From positions 310,001 through 374,000 of the forward strand of contig NZ_CP009517.1 of NCBI RefSeq assembly GCF_000970305.1: 64,000 nucleotides of DNA. Direction: 5' to 3'. Position numbers and translations under genes: made by a program. The DNA is from Methanosarcina barkeri 3 (GTDB lineage Archaea > Halobacteriota > Methanosarcinia > Methanosarcinales > Methanosarcinaceae). This document shows, in pieces, positions 45,990 to 54,440 of this stretch (positions within the stretch are counted from its first letter, which is position 1; each line of letters begins with the position of its first letter). The notes beneath the pieces were generated by a model. It saw only the letters and a list, made by a program, of their open reading frames with translations. It ran no database searches and had not been told where the DNA came from.

Positions 45990-46508
45990 TTAAAATAGTG
46001 TAGTCTGCCTGTATCTTTTTTCCTTGTTTAAGTGTTTTTCCTTCTGGGAGTAATTTATGATGCCTGTAAGTCTATCAATAAAACCTGTTTGTTCTTTTCT
46101 TATTTTTTTCTTAGCGAGCTCAACATCAAACCAACCTGCTCTATCGACCTCGGGATACTCATGTACTTTCCCGGAGTTTTTTGGCCACTCAAGAGTAAAC
46201 GTATTACTTATGACATTTGTTATATCCAAATCTTTCTCAAGAGCCCATACATGCACTATTTTGTTTCTGGATTGATTTAACTCCCCCAGATCAATAAACC
46301 TGCCGTCAACTTCAAAACCTGTTTCTTCTTTGAGTTCTCTTTTTGCCGTGTCCAGAGGTTTTTCATTCTTTTCGGGTAGCCCTTTAGGTATTGACCACAC
46401 TCCGTAGTCTTTTTTTGACCAGATTGGCCCACCTGGATGAACCAGCATTACTTCTAGCCTTTCATTTCTGGACCTGAATAAAAGAATGCCATTACTATAA
46501 ACACTCAC
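45990..46508 (-). CDS. Nudix hydrolase
   Basis: The protein of about 172 residues has a complete Nudix box, from GLPEKNEKPLDTAKRELKEE to TGF (G-x5-E-x7-R-E-L-x-E-E-x-G). Further marks are GILLFRSRNERLEVMLVHPG and YGVWSIPKG before the box and HVWALEKDLDI after it. It hydrolyses a nucleoside diphosphate linked to another group, perhaps diadenosine polyphosphates as in related MutT-like proteins. The frame reaches a TTG at 46526, but a GTG at 46508 lies at proper distance from GGAAGGAAG. Single gene. Confidence 0.9.
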   Translation of the reverse strand: MSVYSNGILLFRSRNERLEVMLVHPGGPIWSKKDYGVWSIPKGLPEKNEKPLDTAKRELKEETGFEVDGRFIDLGELNQSRNKIVHVWALEKDLDITNVISNTFTLEWPKNSGKVHEYPEVDRAGWFDVELAKKKIRKEQTGFIDRLTGIINYSQKEKHLNKEKRYRQTTLF

Positions 46509-46678
46509 TTTTTTACTTCCTTCCAATGCTTTGATCTTCAGGTTTCATAATAAACTCATGTCATAATTATAAGCCCATTCCCATAGCTTTTCTACTGTCA
46601 GTTAAACTAAACTTGCCCTCTAAGTGTCCTGTAATTTTAAAATGTGAGAACCAACGTCTTTAGTACCAGGACTATTAA

Positions 46679-47035
46679 TTAAAGGGGATGATCATGTTCG
46701 ATTCTGTCAACTTCTGCAACTGCTTCTATTTTGTAAAGATCGTTTATTGCACTGTTCCCTCTTATTATGACATCTGGGCCTTCTTGAATATCCGTGATTA
46801 CAAGTCCGTTTGCCTCAAGTTCAAGTATCACTTTTTCAAGGATTGAGTCTTTTTCCAGAAACATTCTAATATCAATACGGTCATCAGGTGCAATCTTTAA
46901 TTTGTCCATTATTATAGGTTCCAACTCAGCAGAAAATTTCGACGCCATCAGTAATTCCCCCATATTCGGATTATTTTTTTCACATAAATAACTGGCTATC
47001 TTGCCTAAAGGCTTATCCGAAAAATCTGACAGCAT
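46679..47035 (-). CDS. Conserved-looking hypothetical protein
   Basis: I do not recognise this 118-residue acidic protein. It starts MLSDFSDKPLGKIASYLCEK and holds MDKLKIAPDDRIDIRMFLEK and VILELEANGLVITDIQEGPD segments, which suggest a small alpha/beta fold. The ends are free of membrane segments or signal. It is placed after the Nudix gene's upstream region on the same strand, with a 171-base gap. Confidence 0.6.
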   Translation of the reverse strand: MLSDFSDKPLGKIASYLCEKNNPNMGELLMASKFSAELEPIIMDKLKIAPDDRIDIRMFLEKDSILEKVILELEANGLVITDIQEGPDVIIRGNSAINDLYKIEAVAEVDRIEHDHPL

Positions 47036-47388
47036 CCTTAAAGTTAAGTAGTCTATAGAAAAATGTGCTTTGGTTTAAAAAAATATAAACATTTATGGGA
47101 ACTTTATAGTTTAGAATTAAAATAATGGATCAAAAATGTTCTTCGTCAGTGTATTGATTCAAAATACTAATTTCCAGCCCAAAACTATCCAAGGAAATAA
47201 AGAATTCAATCTAATCTTTGTAAACGTGGTCTACAGGAAATTATCTGTCTCAATCTTCAGTAATTAAATTAGACTTTATAGAAACCCCCAAAATAGCTAA
47301 TCTCCATTTATCTGAACTGAACTATATGATCTGATTTACAATCTGTTTTCAGCCTCTTGAAGCTGGTTTAGAAAGTTCTCTACAAAGC
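47036..47388. other. A+T-rich spacer
   Basis: No gene, repeat or RNA is apparent in this 353-base stretch. Confidence 0.3.
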
Positions 47389-48246
47389 TTATTTTGTCTT
47401 TCTCCAATATACTGTTGTCCCAATAACTGCTGCAAGCACCCAGAAGGAGTTTATGAAAGGAATGCTTTTGGATTCCGGGGTAGAACTGGAATTTCGTTCT
47501 TGCTTACTTGCCTTTTCTGCATCTTTTGATATTCCAGTATTATTTAATATTCCAGTATCATTTAATATTTCAGTGTCGTTTAATATTTCTATATCGTTTG
47601 ATATCCCAGTATCATTTGCCTTATTATCGGTTTGATTAATTGTACTCAGCAATTCATCCAGAGTAATATTTTCATCAGGTGTTACAGCTCTCCCATTGTC
47701 AGTTAATGTGTATTTTCCTCGGTGGAAATCTGTAACTATGAAGTGTTCAGGACCGATATCCTTGGTATTGGGGCTACTATCTTTACTCAGATAGAGTAAA
47801 ACCTTTTCTGAAGTATTGAAGCTTGGTTCAGCGTCTGTAGTCATGTTAACATTTCCAATCTTCCCGCCAACAACTCTCACAATAAGCTCTTTAGATGACA
47901 ACGGATTTTTAAGGTATTCATCAACACTTATATTGATATCGGTGTAAATGATGTCGCTAAAATTAAGTTCAGTAGCCGGTTTATCAGGTTGTTTCCCGTC
48001 TATAGTATTCCATCTGGGTGGAAGTGTTTCTTTAACAGTGCCTATCAAAATTGTGTCGGAATAATCTCTCAATTCCTCATGGTTATATGGTATGAAATCT
48101 ATACATATGCCAATACCAATTGGTTCTTCACTATTGTTTTCGGGTTTGTTGCTGTTTTCTGAAGGATCGGACAGTGCAAAAGTATTTAATGTCAGCAAAT
48201 AAAGGGCTCCAACTAAAAAAATTGCATATTTTATAGTATTTCTCAT
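47389..48246 (-). CDS. Exported protein with C-terminal membrane anchor, unknown function
   Basis: The 285-residue protein has a signal peptide (MRNTIKYAIFLVGALYLLTL) and a soluble domain: YSDTILIGTVKETLPPRWN, DINISVDEYLKNPL and ELIVRVVGGKIGN. A linker of ILNDTEILNDTGILNNTGIS repeats rich in N-glycosylation sites follows. The C-terminus, SIPFINSFWVLAAVIGTTVYWRKTK in type, has proline, a hydrophobic stretch and a basic end like a surface anchor signal. The remnant at 27100-27290 shares this C-terminus. The domain resembles proteins described only as hypothetical in Methanosarcina. Start ATG at 48246. Confidence 0.75.
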   Translation of the reverse strand: MRNTIKYAIFLVGALYLLTLNTFALSDPSENSNKPENNSEEPIGIGICIDFIPYNHEELRDYSDTILIGTVKETLPPRWNTIDGKQPDKPATELNFSDIIYTDINISVDEYLKNPLSSKELIVRVVGGKIGNVNMTTDAEPSFNTSEKVLLYLSKDSSPNTKDIGPEHFIVTDFHRGKYTLTDNGRAVTPDENITLDELLSTINQTDNKANDTGISNDIEILNDTEILNDTGILNNTGISKDAEKASKQERNSSSTPESKSIPFINSFWVLAAVIGTTVYWRKTK

Positions 48247-48422
48247 GGTTTTGCCTCGGTATACGGAGTTAAAACAGAGTTTTACTAAAACATTGCAAAT
48301 ACATTAAAATTTTTTAAATAACTAATTCTAAGTTCGCTTACTTAAAAGTCTCGCACATCTCTTTCAAGCGATCAACTTCAGACTGACCTGTAAAGCCAAG
48401 AATATAAAGATCTACCAAGAAA

Positions 48423-49220
48423 TTACTTAATGGCTGTTCCTTTAAAAAAGGTGTAACAAAACGTGCCTTCTTTTCCTGCCGTCCGGTAGAGGTCGCTAAT
48501 GCCTTTATTCCACGTTTTTTCATCGATCATCTTTAGTTCCAGCGCCTGCTTCCTGACACCCTCAACCATCGCAGTGAAAGTGTTTTTTGTAAATCCTTCT
48601 ACCATATCAGGTTTACTGGAATCAACATATACCATTCTGGGGGAAACGCTCACATTTTTAAAACCAGCTCGATTCAGTAGTGGATAAATTTCTCTACCTA
48701 TGAGGGAATTGCCTCCTAAAAGTTTCTGGATATCGATCAGGCATTTTATTGCTTGCAGGGCTTCATCGCTCCTGGGGTAAAAATAACTTGAACCGTGATC
48801 TCCCTCTATGACAGTTATTGTACCCTCTTTTTTGAGTACCCTCTTTACCGATATTAAAGCATCGAGAGGATTTTTAAGGTGCTCAAGTACAAAGCATATG
48901 AAAATGTGGTCAAAAGTCTCGTCTTCATAAGGTAGAGCGAAGATATTAGCTACCTGAAAATCAGCATTCTCCACACCTTCCTTTTTAGCCAACAGTCTTG
49001 CTTTTTCAACTGATTCATCTGAAATATCAATTGATGTGATGCTGGCTTCAGGGCTGTTTCTGCTCAATATTACCGTTTGTGCACCTACTCCGCAGCCTGC
49101 TTCAAGCACTCTGCTTCCTGGTGGATATACGGTATCCTGATGTAATAACACAGTGAGTGTATTTGCCTGATCATAGAGTCGAGAATTTTCTCTGTTAGAA
49201 TATCCGTGTACGTAATCCAT
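48423..49220 (-). CDS. Class I SAM-dependent methyltransferase
   Basis: The 265-residue protein shows motif I (RVLEAGCGVGAQTVILSRN), motif II (ASITSIDISDESVEKA) and motif III/IV (FDHIFICFVLEHLKNPLDAL), with a C-terminal GTFCYTFFKGTAIK end. It resembles UbiE/Methyltransf_25-type enzymes for small molecules. The N-terminus DYVHGYSNRENSRLYDQANT is typical of a subgroup. The substrate is unknown. The gene ends 177 bases before the start of the exported protein gene on the same strand. Confidence 0.9.
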   Translation of the reverse strand: MDYVHGYSNRENSRLYDQANTLTVLLHQDTVYPPGSRVLEAGCGVGAQTVILSRNSPEASITSIDISDESVEKARLLAKKEGVENADFQVANIFALPYEDETFDHIFICFVLEHLKNPLDALISVKRVLKKEGTITVIEGDHGSSYFYPRSDEALQAIKCLIDIQKLLGGNSLIGREIYPLLNRAGFKNVSVSPRMVYVDSSKPDMVEGFTKNTFTAMVEGVRKQALELKMIDEKTWNKGISDLYRTAGKEGTFCYTFFKGTAIK

Positions 49221-49605
49221 TTTATCTACCTAATTTAACAGCAGTTTCCTTTTTGTTACTATTCTGTCCTTTAATGTACTTATGTGTACAGGGATCTAGT
49301 GCTAGATAAGTATTTTTATAATCGTTCTATTTCTCTAAATTTTTTGGATTTTAACCAAATATCAAAGCATATTAAAACATTATTTCCAAATTTAAAAATA
49401 TATACCATTTTTGCACCACTTCTTTTCAAAACGCAAATGGGATCCAGAATCAAAAGGAGAAAGAAATAGGGCGAACAAATCTATGGATATATTTTATTAC
49501 TTTATCTATTAATAACCCTTAATATTCATATTTTAAGGCTACTCTTTAAATATTCAGCGTAAGATTATGACTTAACTGTTAAAGTCTGTTTTTGGGGGTG
49601 ACACA
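49221..49605. other. Divergent A+T-rich promoter region
   Basis: No credible gene is present. A TTTAAATATTC element near 49545 may belong to the exported repeat protein. Confidence 0.3.
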
Positions 49606-50862
49606 ATGGTCAAAAATATTGAGTCCAAAACTTTTCAAATTTTTCTTTTTTTAGTTCTGTTTTTACAGGTATCAAATGTAGCAGCTATAGAAGAACCTGT
49701 GGAACAATGGAACAGATCTTTTGGTGGAAATGGTGAAGATAGTGCCTGGTGTATTCAGCAGACTTCAGACGGTGGGTATATAGTGGCGGGTTCAACAGCT
49801 TCATACGGTAATGGTACAGAAGGTTATCCAGATGCCTGGCTTATAAAGGTTGATAAAAGTGGGAATATGCAGTGGAATAAAACTTACGGGGGAACTTATT
49901 TTGATGAAGGATACTTCACCCGACAGACCTCAGATGGGAGTTATGCGTTATCAGGTTACACATTTCCCTCTGGTTATGCTGAACCCTGGTTGATCAAAAC
50001 TGACAAAAAAGGAAATGAGATGTGGAATAAAGTGTCTGATAATATTACTCACTGGGATTACCTTCAGTATATGGTTGAACGCACCTTTGATGGAGGATAT
50101 ATAGTTGGGGATACAATTCAGCATGAAATTGAATGCCAATACGATTTGCTTCTGGTTGATAATGATATCAGATTAACTAAATATGATTTAAATGGTAACC
50201 AGCAGTGGAATATCACTTTTGGTCAAAAGAATAGTTCTGAAACTCTAGACCCATTTTTAACTTCTGTTAAGCAGGCACCAGATGGTGGATATGTAATTGC
50301 CAGCTCAATTAATCTCAATGAGACAAATACAAATTCCGATATATGGCTTATCAAAACTAGCGAGCATGGTCAAGAGCAGTGGAATAAAACCTTTGGTGGA
50401 CCGCTGGATGATTCTGCTTTTTCTTTGTCCGTGACTTCTGATAATAGTTACGTACTAGCTGGAAAATATACCGAATCCTGTTCATCTGAGACTGAAGGCG
50501 CTGCTTTCATACTTAAGACAGATAGTGAAGGTAACCAGGAGTGGATAAAAACATTTTCAAATTGCACGCTATATTCCATTCAACAGACTTCAGACAGTGG
50601 ATATGTAGCTGCAGGCGTTAAAAATGGAAACGCATGGTTAGTTAAGTTGGAAAGTGATAAAGAGGATACTGGACATGAAGGTGGAAAAAATACTGAACCT
50701 GATAATTGGGAAGATACTGAATCTGAGAACTGTGAAGATACTGAACCTGAAAATAGAGACGATACTGAATCTGGTAATACATCAGACGGCTTCTCTGCCC
50801 AGATAAGACATTACATTTGCGATATCTTCAGGGGAGTTTTCCAATGGGGCTACTATACTTAA
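49606..50862 (+). CDS. Exported protein with six WNxxFGG-type repeats (propeller-like)
   Basis: The 418-residue protein has a signal peptide (to about residue 27, VAAIEEP). Six repeats of about 50-60 residues follow, each of the form EQWNRSFGG then IQQTSDGGYIVAGST then AWLIKVDKSGN. Repeats of this kind form beta-propellers in Methanosarcina surface proteins. The third and sixth units are degenerate. A spacer of acidic repeats (EPDNWEDTESENCEDTEPEN) precedes an unusual end, HYICDIFRGVFQWGYYT, with no typical anchor. The ATG at 49606 follows GGGGGTGACACA. Likely a cell-surface binding protein. Confidence 0.82.
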   Translation: MVKNIESKTFQIFLFLVLFLQVSNVAAIEEPVEQWNRSFGGNGEDSAWCIQQTSDGGYIVAGSTASYGNGTEGYPDAWLIKVDKSGNMQWNKTYGGTYFDEGYFTRQTSDGSYALSGYTFPSGYAEPWLIKTDKKGNEMWNKVSDNITHWDYLQYMVERTFDGGYIVGDTIQHEIECQYDLLLVDNDIRLTKYDLNGNQQWNITFGQKNSSETLDPFLTSVKQAPDGGYVIASSINLNETNTNSDIWLIKTSEHGQEQWNKTFGGPLDDSAFSLSVTSDNSYVLAGKYTESCSSETEGAAFILKTDSEGNQEWIKTFSNCTLYSIQQTSDSGYVAAGVKNGNAWLVKLESDKEDTGHEGGKNTEPDNWEDTESENCEDTEPENRDDTESGNTSDGFSAQIRHYICDIFRGVFQWGYYT

Positions 50863-50889
50863 AGGGAACTTTTCTTGAGAAGATTACAT

Positions 50890-51546
50890 TCATGCTTCTG
50901 GTGTAGTGTTGCAAGCCTCAAATCTTTTACAATCCCTGGGGCACTCTACCTGCTCTCCTTTTTGAGTTATTCCAAATAAATTTCGGACTATTTCGATCCA
51001 TCGAGAGCGGACTTCTTTCCAATCAATACCAAGAAGGATAAGAACTCGCATTCCGTTAAACATTGACACAAGAGCAACTGCAAGGGTATGCGGATCGGTC
51101 TCGGACGGAATAAGGCCTTTCTGCTGTTGTTCTTCAATTTCATGAGTTGGCTGGTCAAGACCATGCTTCATGCCTTCAATTGATCTTTTCCCGACCTCAG
51201 GTTTGTGTACTGTCATCCCTAGAATCTCGAAATATAACGCATGTATTTTAATATCAGGTGACATTATCTGATCGAAGATTTCTATCCAGGCATCAACCGG
51301 ACAGACGTTAGAATTACAGTCTGTTTTTATATTACGGTATTGTGTCTGCAGATAATTTGCACTTTCTATGACGAGTTCATCCTTGTTTTTAAAGTATCGG
51401 TAGAGAGCGGGTTTGCTGACATTAAGTCTACTGGCGATATCTTCCATTGTAGCATTGCAGTATCCTTTCTCATACATTACCTCCAGTCCTGCTTCAACAA
51501 TTCTCTTTTTTGCTTCTTCTCTGTATTCCGGAAGCATCTTTGACAA
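50890..51546 (-). CDS. TetR-family transcriptional regulator
   Basis: The 218-residue protein has a TetR N-terminus: AKKRIVEAGLEVMYEKGYCN, ATMEDIASRLNVSKPALYRY, FKNKDELVIESANYL. The ligand domain ends in a cysteine-bearing tail (VECPRDCKRFEACNTTPEA) that is unusual for TetR. The start is the TTG at 51546 close to GGGTGAT, or the ATG at 51537. It is divergent from the LCMT methyltransferase at 51757, and a perfect palindrome in the shared spacer is a likely operator. It is not closely similar to the TetR genes at 27610 and 32694. Confidence 0.9.
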   Translation of the reverse strand: MSKMLPEYREEAKKRIVEAGLEVMYEKGYCNATMEDIASRLNVSKPALYRYFKNKDELVIESANYLQTQYRNIKTDCNSNVCPVDAWIEIFDQIMSPDIKIHALYFEILGMTVHKPEVGKRSIEGMKHGLDQPTHEIEEQQQKGLIPSETDPHTLAVALVSMFNGMRVLILLGIDWKEVRSRWIEIVRNLFGITQKGEQVECPRDCKRFEACNTTPEA

Positions 51547-51602
51547 ACAATCACCCTTTCACGTTTTGGTGTCAATTTATATATAACTTACCAATAAAAT
51601 AC

Positions 51603-51626
51603 TAAAGTTACTTACCAGTAACTTTA
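51603..51626. promoter_or_regulatory. Perfect 10-bp inverted repeat between TetR and LCMT genes
   Basis: TAAAGTTACT (51603-51612), TACC, AGTAACTTTA (51617-51626). A second ACTTACCA word lies at 51587. TATA-like elements of both genes flank the palindrome (51576-51588 minus, 51631-51638 plus), so one bound dimer could control both directions. Confidence 0.65.
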
Positions 51627-51756
51627 ATTACTATAAAGTATTATTACTATTGTAAATCCCTGTCAGCTATGAAGGAAAAAGTTAGAGTTTGGATAAAACC
51701 GGGATAACCAAAAAGAAGCAAGAAAAACATAAACATATGTAAGAGGCTGGATTTCC

Positions 51757-52689
51757 ATGGAAAAGTCGGACAATACGGAAAACAGAATTCTTGAGGCTAG
51801 CGGAAAGAGAAAAGGGTCAAGCGTTACTGCCGAGAACGTAGCATTCGTCAGAGCTCTTGAATCGCTCAAGCCAGAGGGCGAACGCATCTGTTATGACCCA
51901 TTTGCCGTCCGCTTTCTTAGTCAGCAATACTTGACGTTTTTGGAAATGGCAGCTCATGATCCTTCTAAAACTCCATTCCCTGGAGTACACAACTCACTTT
52001 CAGCAAGAGTCAGATATTTTGATGACCTTATTAAAAAGTTTATTAATGAAGGGCTTGAACAGCTTGTCATTCTGGGTGCAGGGTACGATACTCGGGCATA
52101 CAGAATCGAAGGACTCAGTAAGGTTAGGGTTTTTGAAGTTGACCATCCTGAGACTCAAAGCATAAAAATCGAAAAAATCAAAGATATCTTCGGCTCACTC
52201 CCGAATCACGTAGAATATGTTTCGGTTGATTTTGAGAGCGAAGATTTCAGTCATCAACTGTTAGAACATGGATACGAAAGGTCGCAAAAGACCGTTTTTA
52301 TCATGGAAGGGCTCATTTACTACCTTCAGCCAAAAACCATAGATGAGATGCTTTGTTTTATTGCAAAAAATTCGGGTTTCGGGAGTGCAATTATTTTCGA
52401 TTATGTCTATGAATCCAGTATTGATAGAACAAACGGAATTTGTGGCGTGAAGTGTACGGCATGCGACCAGATTGCAATAATGACTGCTAAAAAAGACATG
52501 GCACAGCAGGGTGAGCCTTATAAGTTCGGCGTCAAGGACGGAATGTTGGAAACATTCATTATTCAGCGTGGTTTTTCTCAGGTTTGCAATGTTACCAGTG
52601 ATGATTATAAAAAAGCCTATTTCAAGGGAATCAATGAAGGCCGCCCAGTATGCTGCCTGTCATATTTCGTTAGTGCAATAGTGGAATAA
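51757..52689 (+). CDS. LCMT-type (TIGR00027) SAM-dependent methyltransferase
   Basis: The 310-residue protein fits the Ppm1/TIGR00027 group. VTAENVAFVRALESLKPEGE and ERICYDPFAVRFLSQQYL form the N-terminus. LEQLVILGAGYDTRAYRIEG is motif I, RVFEVDHPETQSIKIEKIKD motif II, and KTVFIMEGLIYYLQPKTIDE the later conserved block. It ends GFSQVCNVTSDDYKKAYF and SYFVSAIVE. These enzymes methylate small-molecule carboxyl or hydroxyl groups. Start ATG at 51757. It is paired with a divergent TetR gene. Remnants of related genes occur at 20098, 21544 and 40441. Confidence 0.9.
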   Translation: MEKSDNTENRILEASGKRKGSSVTAENVAFVRALESLKPEGERICYDPFAVRFLSQQYLTFLEMAAHDPSKTPFPGVHNSLSARVRYFDDLIKKFINEGLEQLVILGAGYDTRAYRIEGLSKVRVFEVDHPETQSIKIEKIKDIFGSLPNHVEYVSVDFESEDFSHQLLEHGYERSQKTVFIMEGLIYYLQPKTIDEMLCFIAKNSGFGSAIIFDYVYESSIDRTNGICGVKCTACDQIAIMTAKKDMAQQGEPYKFGVKDGMLETFIIQRGFSQVCNVTSDDYKKAYFKGINEGRPVCCLSYFVSAIVE

Positions 52690-52748
52690 AATCAGCTATC
52701 GCCAAGTAATAGTAGACAGTAGAAAATGAGACTTTTAGAAGATCTGTT

Positions 52749-53200
52749 ATGAAAAGTAATATTGACGCAAAGAACGATTCGATGATTGTATTCACGGGTG
52801 GGCAGATACTTACTATGGACTCCGAGCAAAAATACGTGGAAGCCGTAGTTATCAAGGAAGGTCATATTGTAGCCGTTGGCGATAGAAGTCTCCTTAAAGC
52901 TTATCCTGATGCGAAAATTCACGATCTGAAACCGGGTTCTACTTCCTGCTTTCATTGATTCTCACAACCATTGTCTTCACTCGGTTGTTTTTTCCCTACC
53001 TGGGCGAACCTGATAGGCTTAACTGAAAAGGAATCCGTACCCAGGCGTCACACCGGCTGCTGAGGCGGCATATAATAAGCTCCACGATGAATAGCGGCTT
53101 CCGGTCTCGGTGCTTATGATGCCTGGAGAGATCGTTCTGGACAATCAGCTGAGTTATCGGCTCCATGGGCTATCTATACCTTTATGTCAATTTGCTTTGC
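52749..53200 (+). pseudogene. Amidohydrolase (YtcJ-like), N-terminal remnant
   Basis: The first frame reads FTGGQILTMDSEQKYVEAVV and AVGDRSLLKAYPDAKIHDLK, the N-terminal part of YtcJ-type amidohydrolases. After a one-base shift near 52940 it continues LPAFIDSHNHCLHSVVFSLP, which holds the metal-binding HNH motif, and then stops. Later pieces (YPGVTPAAEAAYNKLHDE, VLMMPGEIVLDNQLSYRL) are also family-like, but the rest of the barrel is missing. It lies on the strand of, and just after, the LCMT gene. Confidence 0.7.
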
Positions 53201-53390
53201 AAAAGATCACTTTTACACAAAAATAGCTGTGTTATTCTATTTCTTGCTTGTTTTCTATTACTAAAGCACCCTTTAATTATAATTTCTTAAATAATCTCTC
53301 TATTTTATATTAATCTTTAAGTGAAAAAAGCATATATAGTAATAACTGCAATAAATAATGTGTTATCTATGATCAAAGTTAAACTGTCTG

Positions 53391-53819
53391 GTGGGTGATA
53401 TAATAGAAACAGAACTTATGAGGATAGGGGTTTCTCTTCCAGATAATCTTTTGAGTAAATTCGATGAAATCATTGAGAAAAGAGGTTATCCTTCCCGGTC
53501 GGAAGGCATGAGAGACGCTATCAAAAGTTATATTTTCCATTACGAATGGATAAATGACGTAAAAGGCGACCGTATAGGAACAATTGCAGTTATCTATGAC
53601 AATACAAAAAAAGGACTTTCAAACATTTTAACAAACACTCAGCACAATTATTCACACCTGATAAGATCCTCAGTGTGTGTTTACCTTGATCGCGAAAATT
53701 GTTTTGAACTAATTTTTTTCAATGGAAAAGGTGAAGATATTGCAGAACTTGCTGAATCCATAATAGCGTTAAAAGGAGTTAAATTCTCAAAACTTACAAC
53801 TATATCATTAAATAAATAA
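53391..53819 (+). CDS. nikR: NikR-family ribbon-helix-helix regulator with altered metal ligands
   Basis: The 142-residue protein has an N-terminal ribbon-helix-helix ([39 protein letters not shown]) and a C-terminal ACT-like domain, as in NikR. In E. coli NikR nickel is bound by H76, H87, H89 and C95. Here TQHNYSH keeps the first histidine and ENC keeps the cysteine. The segment corresponding to LHVHI is VCVYL, so H87 becomes Cys and H89 becomes Tyr. This may alter metal choice or abolish sensing. The start may be the GTG at 53391 or the ATG at 53418. A NikC-like permease remnant lies at 55781-56013, 2 kb downstream. Confidence 0.88.
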   Translation: MGDIIETELMRIGVSLPDNLLSKFDEIIEKRGYPSRSEGMRDAIKSYIFHYEWINDVKGDRIGTIAVIYDNTKKGLSNILTNTQHNYSHLIRSSVCVYLDRENCFELIFFNGKGEDIAELAESIIALKGVKFSKLTTISLNK

Positions 53820-54440
53820 TACACTCATAAATGTATCCTTACAAGCAATATACTTTTAAGAAGCTCTACCCTTGATAAATTTTAAACTACTAACACATGA
53901 GTAAAACGAGAAATTTTGAATTATAACTTGAACGCAAAAACACCTGAAATTCCCAACTTGCTGCACACACAGGTGAAGAACTCAGGAGTTATGCGTTCAA
54001 CTCACAAATTTAGGAGGCTTTTTTGTTTTTGTCTGTTCGCTTAGACATAGATGAATATGGTGAACTTATATTTAACACTTTTCTTTATTTTCATATCATT
54101 TGATGTTATTATATTAACAAATTGTATTACCTCGCTTTGGTTAACGTTCAGGAAAAAATACCTTAACTTTTACCGTAATTAAAAATATGAAGTCAATGAG
54201 AAAAAAACGACTAGTATAAGGCCTGATGTTTTAAAAATAAAGGATACTACAGTTCACCTGTACTCGATTAACTAATTTTGCGTGAAGCTTCGAATAAAAA
54301 ATATCGCAGATCATCTGTGTTCAGTTAACTAATTTTACTTACAGCTTGAACACCAGTTACGGCAATTATTTCTGCACTATTTGTAAATATTCAAAAATGT
54401 GGCTTTTCAGGCAATTTTTCTATTTTTGTTTTCTCCGATT
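53820..54440. other. Convergent spacer with nested stem-loop and a direct repeat
   Basis: TTGAACGCA (53928-53936) pairs with TGCGTTCAA (53992-54000), and inside it CACCTG (53941-53946) pairs with CAGGTG (53970-53975). Two imperfect copies of a stretch of about 58 bases with TTAACTAATTTT occur at about 54243-54345. No ORF is credible. Confidence 0.45.

Noticed and set aside
48338-48523. Overlapping frame at the end of the methyltransferase gene
   Set aside because: It overlaps the C-terminus of a well-supported gene in another frame; the downstream part looks protein-like but no family or start signal supports it.
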